64,000 nucleotides of DNA from assembly GCA_963920575.1 (NCBI GenBank), contig OY986966.1, positions 15,001-79,000 of the forward strand, read 5' to 3'. Below are positions 56,357-64,000 of the stretch, piece after piece. Under the pieces are notes generated by a model, which saw only the letters and a list, made by a program, of their open reading frames with translations, ran no database searches and was not told the origin of the DNA. Position 1 is the first letter of the stretch. The number at the start of each line of letters is the position of its first letter. The stretch comes from Narthecium ossifragum. Lineage: Eukaryota; Streptophyta; Magnoliopsida; Dioscoreales; Nartheciaceae. A program made the translations under genes and the position numbers.

Positions 56357-57502
56357 TAAATGGCGGGGGCGCACGTGAATGAATCTCTCACCCGAGCCGC
56401 ACCAGGATCAGGGTGAAAATATAGTTAATTATTATTTGATTGCAGCAGCAAGTCTTGGAAGATATGGTTCGGATTTTTAGCGAATTTGTCGTGTTTGTGG
56501 GTAGCTTGGTCCAGGATTCGATTTGTAGTATTCAGTCGATTTTTGATGATAGGGTTAGATGACCTGAATATATGTTGCTTGATGATTATAGAGGTCGTGT
56601 CAGCCTCGAGCCAGATGTTGTGGGTGCAATCGGTGTTGGTTCTTGTCCCTTGGGGGCCGTCGGAGTGAGTCCAGGGCAGGCAGTGTCTGTTCCTGGCCGC
56701 AGTGGCAACCAGTGGGGGCCGAGTTCGTTTGGGTGATCACAGCTGGAACCCTGCGATACTAGGTGTATCCAGGATGGGCCCAGTCCTTTAGGGTGACCAT
56801 GGTTGGGTATGCTTAGGGACACCGGCAAAGGGTTATGGGACCCTTGCTGCACACCCAAGTCTTGCTTGAGGGTGGCACTGTTGTGTTCCCTCCCTTGTGA
56901 GTGTCGTAGTGTAGTGTCCATGTTGAGCTTAGTGCTCACTCCTACCCGGGCTGCGTTTTGCAGGTGCTGGCGCTAGCTCTTCTTCGGTCGCCCCTACCGG
57001 GGCGGTGTTTGGTGACGTGGCAGCGTCTGGCGGTACTTGAGGAGCGGCGATCTATGTTTTTACCCTTTTGTTATAAATAGTCTCCTACGGGAGTGATAAA
57101 TGTATAATTTCCCTGTTTTGAGGACATGTATCTATTCTAGTTCAGTCTTTGGGTTTGTAATATTTGTAAAATACATAAGGATTATGATTTGCTAGGTTAA
57201 CCACTACGATTAGAGGGAAACATCACCAAAATTTCCGCAGTAGGTTAGGTTTCGGTTCGCGTCGTCCGCCCCCGGTTGGGCCTACACGGGTCAGGGCGTG
57301 ACAGCCGATGCATGCATCTCACGATCAGGTGCATCAACAATTCGAGCCATCAAACGCCCCCTAAATGTAGTGGCGCACGTGAATGAATCTCTCACCCGAG
57401 CCGCACCAGGATCAGGGTGAAAATATAGTTAATTATTATTTGATTGCAGCAGCGGGTCTTGGAAGATATGGTTCGGATTTTTAGCGGATTTGTCGTGTTT
57501 GC
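56299..57502. repeat. ~200 bp direct duplication flanking an LTR remnant
   Basis: 56299-56499 and 57305-57502 are close copies (both run from CCGATGCATGCATCTCACGA through AACGCCCCCTAAAT to GGATTTTTAGCG-ATTTGTC). They include the last ~60 bp of the Harbinger-like element, so the duplication happened after its insertion. Between them lies LTR sequence. Confidence 0.85.
56500..57304. mobile_element. LTR remnant related to the solo LTR at 46275
   Basis: Shares with 48305-48706 the order GAGCTTA..GCTCACTCCTACCCG, GGCTGCGTTT-GCAGGTG, and an ending GGGCGTGACA. Its 5' part is missing or highly diverged, and no 5-bp target duplication was seen. Confidence 0.6.
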
Positions 57503-57901
57503 GGAGCTGTCTGGATTGAATCCCCTGCCCTTAAATCCCCTCCCCTCCCTCGTCTTCCCGAATTCCAACACTAGAATGTCAGCCGCACGGCAGGATGTAA
57601 AGAAAGAGGGAGTGAGAGTCCATTGAGAGCGCGCGGGACCACCCCCTTCGCATCCATCCGTCCGTCCATCCATCCATCCATTTAATTCGTTTGTTTTAAC
57701 GATCAAAGAGAAGTTTGCTTTCCGTTCTGTCACTGCCCCCTCCCCAACTCCAAGCCCAACCAGTGTTTCAACAAACAAAATTAATGAAAAGAGAAGGGAA
57801 GGAATGATCTTGTATGTTGTTGTTCTGTATAGGTCGGTTTGACTTTCCCCTAATTCCAATCCTCGATCGCCTGTCCGCTCCCTCCCGCGGGACCCGAATC
57901 A

Positions 57902-60764
57902 ATGGCTCCACCGGCCACCGCCGTCTCCCTTCTTTCCATGCCACTTTTCCTCCCCGCGATCATGATCGCCTCCATCATCATCATCATCAGCTCTGTCCTG
58001 AGTAGGAGTAGATCGAGAAGCGGCAGAGGGGCGTTGCCGCCGGGCAGCGTGGGGCTGCCGCTGGTGGGTGAGACGCTGCGCCTGGTGGCCGCCTACAAGA
58101 CAGAGTACCCGGAGCCCTTCATCGACGAGAGGGTCAGGCGCCACTGCAGCAGGCTCTTCACCACCCATGTCTTCGGGGAGCGCACCGTCTTCTCCGCGGA
58201 CCCCGAGTTCAACCGGCTCTTGCTGGCTGGGGAAGGCCGGTCCTTCGAGTGTAGCTACCCATCTTCGATATCGACGCTGCTGGGGCCCCATTCCCTCTTG
58301 CTGATGAAGGGAGCGCGGCACAAGCGCCTTCACTCCCTCATCCTTTCCCGCTTCGCCTCCCCCGCTGCCATCCGCGGCTCTGTCCTTCCCGACATCGACC
58401 GGCTGGTCCGGCGCACCCTCGACTCGTGGGGTGCCGACGGGGGAACGTTGAGGCTGCTGGAGCAGGCCAAGAAGATTACTTTCGAGTTGACGGTTAGGCA
58501 GCTCATGAGCTGCGACCCTGGGGAATGGACGGAGGGCCTGCGTCGGGAGTACCTTCTCGTCGTCGAGGGTTTCTTCTCCATCCCCATCCCCCTCCCCTCT
58601 TTTCTTGCTTCCTTCACCACCTACGGTCGCGCCCTCCGGGTAATCTATTATAGATATTCGCCATTGATACAGCCACGACAGCTTGTTTCTTTTAATCTCT
58701 TTATCGATCGATCTCATGGATCTGCGTGGGTTCGATCATAATTGGCTGGTGAAATGAATGAATCGCAGGCACGGACGAAGGTGGCGGAGACGCTGAGAGA
58801 GATGTTGAGGAAGAGAAAAGAGGATAAGAGGAGGAGGAATACTGAAGAGGAGGACGAGGAGGACGAGGACGAGGGAGGTGATCAGAGGAATAATAGGAGG
58901 GAGAAGAAGGACATGGTGGATGAGCTCCTGGTGGCGGAGGCGGAGTATGGAGGGCTTTCCGAGGATGAGGTGTTGGATTTCATTGTGGCTCTGCTGGTGG
59001 CCGGGTACGAGACCACCTCCACCATCATGACCCTCACCGTCAAGTTTCTCACCGATAACCCCCGTGCCCTCGCCCTCCTCAAGGTACTACTTACTTACCA
59101 GTGTTATCATCTCCCTCGCACGACTAATTTAGTTTAGTTTACTTTGTTCCCAGCTCAAGATTTAATTAGGGGGCGTCAAACTTCCGCTATGACCGATCAG
59201 TCGTCCTGTTACATTATAGTAATATAAACTCACACTCATCTATCTACTGACTTTAGTTTTTAGAATAAGTAGTTAGAATTTTTTCATGCATTTGCTCCCG
59301 CTGCCTCCAACACCATGCAGAAGCCTTCAACGAGTGCGCCTTGCCTGGCTTCCTGATTCTAGGGGTTATTCACTCCGCAACACTAACTACGCCTTATGAC
59401 CCGAGATGGAAATTCATGTGGAAGCGAAACTCATGCATGCTCGAAGCCATAGCCTAGCCTTATTTTTTGAAATTAATGAGATATGGACATGAATGCGCGA
59501 CCTGAATATATTGGAGGACCATGTTATGGGCCTCATGTCTTGGCATCCAAATAATGCTTCTCTAACACATTATTACGAGGTACAGAACCAAACAGGAAAT
59601 AGAATCAACTTTTGAAGAGAAGAGAGGAAGGGGATATCCTGATAGGGTCTTCCATTCAGCAAACCATTCTCTACACTTTTAAAAAATCTGTCAAATCCTT
59701 TGCCTTTTTTCAATAAATTCATGTAATAATCCTCTTCGCTAATTAATTTTCATCACTTTGTTTGCTTTGTTGGACCGACGGACAGGAAGAACATGAGAAT
59801 ATAAGAGATATTAAGGAAAAGCAGCAGGAGTCAGAGTCCTTGGAATGGAGCGACTACAAGTCTATGCGGTTCACTCAATGCGTAGGATGGGCACATGCGC
59901 TTTCCCCTTTTCCACCGCATGGATACGAATTTATAGCACTTTAGATATATCAGGTCCCGGTTGCTATATTTTTTATAATTTTTAGATGGTTTTTTGATCC
60001 CAGGTAATCAACGAGACACTTCGAATGGCCAACATCATAAGTGGTGTGTTCAGGCGAACGGTGACCGACATTGATTTCAAAGGTCCACGTCACTTTTACG
60101 TGCTCTCGGATTCCCAGTTTCTTTCTTCCCTTGCTTTTCCTCCCTCCTCCTTTCTTCTTATTTGGGCGCCGCCACAGATCCAGTTAACCCTGCTCTCCTA
60201 CCCTCCTACCCTCCTCAAAGGTGTCTTCTCCATCATGGAATGGGGGGAATTGAAATGTTTTCTTTGGTGCAGGGTACACAATACCGAAGGGGTGCAAGGT
60301 GTTTGCTTCCTTTAGGGCCGTCCATCTGGATCTGGACAATTACAAGGATGCCCGGACCTTCAATCCTTGGAGGTGGCTGGTGAGCCCTCAAATCTAGATG
60401 CTTGGTTCAAAGTGCTCTCTCTCTCTCATATATGCTTGGTTTGGTTTGGTTGGCATTTGCAGGATGACGATGCTCCCCAGCAGATGGGCAATGTCATGTT
60501 CACTCCCTTCGGAGGGGGGCCAAGACTGTGCCCTGGTTACGAGCTCGCCCGGGTCGAGATAGCCGTCTTCCTCCACTACCTCCTCACTCGCTTCAGGTAC
60601 GTAACTTTATACCTTACTTAGATAGATATCGACGATCGGCGTGACTGACTGACATGCTTTTTCGAGTGGAATGCAGCTGGGAAGTGGCGGAGAAGGATAG
60701 GATGGTTTTCTTTCCGACCACCCGGACTCTCAAAGGGTATCCCATCCGCGTCTGGCGTCACTAG
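57902..60764 (+). CDS. CYP90A: CYP90A (CPD-type) brassinosteroid P450, 7 exons
   Basis: Spliced frame of 518 aa: exons 57902-58639, 58769-59083, 59786-59881, 60004-60082, 60273-60379, 60463-60596, 60677-60764, all GT-AG with agreeing phases. An N-terminal membrane anchor ([19 protein letters not shown]) is followed by the proline hinge [17 protein letters not shown], then [47 protein letters not shown], the I-helix AGYETT (324-329), ExxR (E387-R390), FNPWRW, and the heme loop [13 protein letters not shown] with Cys468. The pattern matches CYP90A1/CPD, an ER-bound monooxygenase of brassinosteroid synthesis (reported as C-3 oxidation, earlier as C-23 hydroxylation). It is longer than Arabidopsis CPD (472 aa), mainly by an acidic/basic insert around residues 260-295. 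An upstream duplication ends ~400 bp before the start. CYP85/CYP90D are less likely because of the CPD-specific stretches. Confidence 0.93.
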
Positions 60765-61030
60765 GAGCCATGTTCAGCGACCTAGCTGCTTGCTCTTTGC
60801 TTTTCTCCCTTTTCTCTCGCGCATTCTCATGTGACTGTGAGAACAAGGGAGGAAATATAGTAGCCTACGCTTGTTGTAAAATGCGGCCGTGATCAATATA
60901 ATATCGAGTGCCGACTTCGGGTGCTGTTTCATTTCTTTTGCCAATGAACAGTGATCTGTGTACATGAATGTTGCATCGATGGATTAGGACAAGAATCAGA
61001 AATGGGGTGTCAATCGGTAGCGATTGATCT
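60765..61030. other. CYP90A 3' region
   Basis: Probable 3' UTR with an AATATAATA stretch near 60894 as a polyadenylation candidate. No gene follows. Confidence 0.45.
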
Positions 61031-61032
61031 AA

Positions 61033-61316
61033 TTCATTGGTAATTCACTGCCGATGAATTAGAATAAAAATCGATAACATATTATCGATAAAATGACATG
61101 TGCATTATCTATCCATGTTTATATATACATGAATGTTTATTCTTTGTGAATTCTCTCGCTATAAATACTAATTCTAATTCATCAGTAATTCACTACCGAT
61201 GAATTAGAATAAAAATCGATAACAGATTATCGATAGATGACAAGTGCATTATCTGTCCATGTCCATATATATACACGAATGTTTATCCTTGGTGAATTCT
61301 CTTGCTATTAATACTT
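61033..61316. repeat. Tandem duplication, ~145 bp, two units
   Basis: CCGATGAATTAGAATAAAAA followed by TCGATAAC occurs at about 61051 and 61196 (offset 145), and the rest of each unit (AATGTTTAT-CTT-GTGAATTCTC) also repeats with small changes. Each unit also has inverted CGATGAATTAG / CTAATTCAT parts. Confidence 0.8.
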
Positions 61317-62925
61317 CTTTCCGGGATTTTGTAAGAGCGTTGTCATCATTATAGCTGAGCAAAAGGTTGAACAGCCATCAATAGGTCAGGGGCCTTAACC
61401 GTCCCTACCACGCGAACCTCAGAATCAACTATTTCCGAAGTTTCATCCCTGCGGGGGATCACATCCTTTGGCTTAACTCTCCAAGAAAAAAAAAAAACTG
61501 GTTCCGAAGTCTGCTCGGCTACGCGTCGATCTGGTAGAGATGTACAAGTACAACGTCCATGTTACTTGGCCGATTGGATATAAAGTGGCCGGGGAAATCG
61601 GTAATGGCCCCCAGGCTCGGCGCGTTATACCATCGGCAGATCAGCTCTGCAGTCTTTTCCGGACAAGCACGTGGAGTCCGCCCTGTCCCGTGACCGCACG
61701 TCTCTGTTCGCGTCAATCCCTTTGGTACCGGCCCAAGCGCGGGCCTCCGTTCCGTCACCGACCAGTTCCGCACTTGCCATTGCGCATTCTCTTCTGTTAT
61801 CTAACTTAAAATCGAGACTTTAGACTGATGGGAGTATCATGACCCCAATCCACTACTCTTGCCCAATGAAATTCTAGAATTTGGAAAGACATACCCCTCA
61901 ATCTATAGATAGGATATTAGAGAAATGGATACATCTATCGTGCCCTGTCTATCAGCTCCCATTCTCAGCCCATCAAGTAACTGCCTGCAATTTTATAAAG
62001 ACATTATTTTAGCTCCATGAACAGAAGAAGGAATTTTTTGCATTTTAGTATCCCTAAACTTTACTTTTGCCGGTTTAATACATTTGCCCTGTTTTTTTGC
62101 AACTTAATACTCCATGGACATGGAAAACCCCATCTTACCCCTCACTTAACCCATGCCCATATGACACCACATACATGTCATGCCCTGTCACATGACGTGA
62201 CATGGCATGTATGTTATAATAAGAACACGTACAAATGGAGTTAAACACGCGTATGAACTGAATAGAGGCTTTTCAAATCTTCTACTTACCCTTCCGTTCT
62301 TCATCGGGAGATCGAGAGATCGAGAAAGCTTTACTCCATGTATATATATATATGGTTTCACTCACCTCACCTAGTCTTGTTTCTACCAGCTTTACTCTAT
62401 TCTATATATCTTGTGGAGCAGCCTGCACCACTCATGGCACATGTTTTGAGTTACTCTTCTGACGAGTGGCACACATATATTGATATATATATTGGGATTT
62501 ATGAGTTCTAGACTAGGATTCATTCTCTCTTCTCCAACATGCAGGGGATGTCATCTCCTTGAGATAGATTCATGCACCTTAATGCATGTCAGTTGGAAAC
62601 CACCTTAGATTTTACGTCTGGTAATGTGGTTGATCGAAGGTCCACATGTTCTGATTAATCCATGAGCTAATGCTCATGAGAGTACTTTCTCGGACATGTA
62701 TATGCATGCATTTTTAACTTCAAGAAAGTGGGCATATGTCAGATTCATGTTCATAATATTTGGAATCGATCGATGCATCACCTTTCATTAATTTCAGTAT
62801 TCCAATTCACTAATTCATTGTGTTTGCCATGTAGTAGTTATATGTTGTTTGACTTCGATTAGATTGTACCAGTCTAAAGATCATTGAAGAGAATAGAAGG
62901 AAAAGAAAAATATCTCAACTAGATC
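61317..62925. other. Intergenic, no gene recognised
   Basis: Mixed AT-rich DNA. Short frames at 61519-61809 and 62017-62244 have no known motif. A TA run (TATATATATATATGG) lies near 62341. Confidence 0.5.
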
Positions 62926-62929
62926 TTAA

Positions 62930-64000
62930 GTGGTTCATTTTAAAAGTATGCATATAAACAACATTAAGAACGCGTATAAACACCAATGAATAGAATACAC
63001 CATATCAACGTGTAGAAACAACCAAAAGTACGCGTATAAACACGTAAATGTGCCAATCTACACAACGAAGTTGAATAGCGCATATAAAACCCATTAAATA
63101 TGCGTAAAAACTACAAATAGTACGCGTATAAACTTTTCTAAATGTGCCAACCTACAATAGCGCGTATAAAAGAGTAAATAGCGCGTATAAAACACCTTAA
63201 CAGCGCATATATAAAACAATAAGTACGCATATAAAAGAGACAAAGTACGCATAAAAACTAGTAAATAGCGCGTATAAAAGACCTTTACAACGCGTAGAAA
63301 CAACCATAAGTACGTTTAGAAACAACCATAAGTACGCGTATAAACAAGAGCGCATAGAAAACACCAAAAAGACACTTAGAAAGAACAAAAAGTACGCGTG
63401 TGAATGTTACATTTCTTAGCGCAAAAAATTATGTAGGATACGGGGACGAAAATAATGGTATTTATTTTTTCCACAATAGATGAGAGGAGAACACACCGCC
63501 TTGTGCCAAAAAAAAAAATTTAAAAGGATTAAGTCGGGATGAATAAGGGCTTAATCCTTTTAATTTTTTTTTTTGGCACAAGGCGGTGTGTTCTCCTCTC
63601 ATCTATTGTGGAAAAAATAAATACCATTATTTTCGTCCCCGTATCCTACATAATTTTTTGCGCTAAGAAATGTAGCATTCACACGCGTACTTTTTGTTCT
63701 TTCTAAGTGTCTTTTTGGTGTTTTCTATGCGCTCTTGTTTATACGCGTACTTATGGTTGTTTCTACACGTACTTATGGTTGTTTTTACGCATTGTAAAGG
63801 TCTTTTATACGCGCTATTTACTAGTTTTTACGCGTACTTTGTCTCTTTTATATGCGTACTTATTGTTTTATATACGCGTTGTTAAGGTGTTTTATACGCG
63901 CTATTTACTCTTTTATACGCGCTATTGTAGGTTGGCACATTTACTCGTTAATACGCGTACTATTTGTAATTTTTACGCATATTTAATGGGTTTTATATGC
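62930..64000. repeat. Large palindrome built of ACGCGTATAAA repeats (runs off the window)
   Basis: The arms mirror each other around ~63535: 63420-63527 (TTACATTTCTTAGCGCAAAA through GTGCCAAAAAAAAAAATTT) equals the reverse complement of 63555-63680 almost base for base, and the outer parts (about 63070-63400 and 63690-64000) do too. Each outer arm is a degenerate array of ~20-30 bp units around AGTACGCGTATAAAA / TTTTATACGCG. The mirrored 63-codon frames 63197-63388 (-) and 63694-63885 (+) are products of the repeat, not genes. The centre is a ~16-base spacer with GGATTAAG / CTTAATCC stem ends. Confidence 0.9.

Noticed and set aside
57899..58717. 272-codon minus-strand frame
   Set aside because: Antisense shadow of the GC-rich first exon of CYP90A; no family resemblance.
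63197..63885. Mirrored 63-codon hydrophobic frames looking like membrane proteins
   Set aside because: They are translations of the short tandem repeat within the palindrome arms, present once on each strand.

Overview
The window is nuclear DNA from a flowering plant. Genes have GT-AG introns, and the intact proteins are plant-specific (a CYP90A brassinosteroid P450, a RUS-family protein, plant DDB2, PRISE, SAUR). The GC-rich coding exons set in AT-rich DNA, and an intronless GC-rich PRISE gene, suggest a monocot; this is an inference from composition, not a species call.

The left third (1-22 kb) holds decayed gene pieces and transposons. In order, the recognisable fragments are: the 3' half of an adenosine kinase gene, a SAUR gene with an in-frame internal loss, a kinesin-14 motor fragment, an importin-4-type gene with a stop codon, a frameshift and an inserted LTR-like piece, an 11S globulin scrap, a hAT (ZMYM1-like) element, a Ty3/gypsy reverse-transcriptase remnant and the 5' part of a PRP40 gene. 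A 1.2 kb near-palindrome of a transposon-derived ORF lies at 4.3-5.5 kb.

From 22.37 to 28.13 kb two internally deleted Mutator-like elements lie tail to tail. One keeps a C-terminal OTU-protease domain, the other keeps N-terminal exons. The second is split by a 2.83 kb non-autonomous LTR retrotransposon (23924-26754) with 97%-like LTRs, a primer site, a polypurine tract and a target duplication. The pair ends about 150 bp upstream of an intact PRISE gene (28288-29538).

A 4.17 kb terminal-inverted-repeat element full of a ~160 bp tandem repeat (29984-34152) then separates PRISE from an intact 15-exon RUS5 gene (34374-44690). Next come a LINE RNase H remnant, a 2.43 kb solo LTR with a perfect 5-bp target duplication (46275-48706) and AT-rich and GC-rich repeats.

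The right part carries an intact 11-exon DDB2 gene on the minus strand (50709-54873), a Harbinger-like element, a ~1 kb duplication holding an LTR remnant, and an intact 7-exon CYP90A/CPD gene (57902-60764). The window ends inside a second large palindrome centred near 63535.

Four genes look intact and functional: PRISE (enone reductase family), RUS5 (plastid DUF647 protein), DDB2 (UV-damage recognition with CUL4-DDB1) and CYP90A (brassinosteroid synthesis). They share no operon-like relation. PRISE and DDB2 are, from memory, neighbours in Arabidopsis (At5g58750/At5g58760), so their proximity here is probably conserved microsynteny stretched by transposons. All identifications rest on reading translations and motifs by eye; no database search was run.
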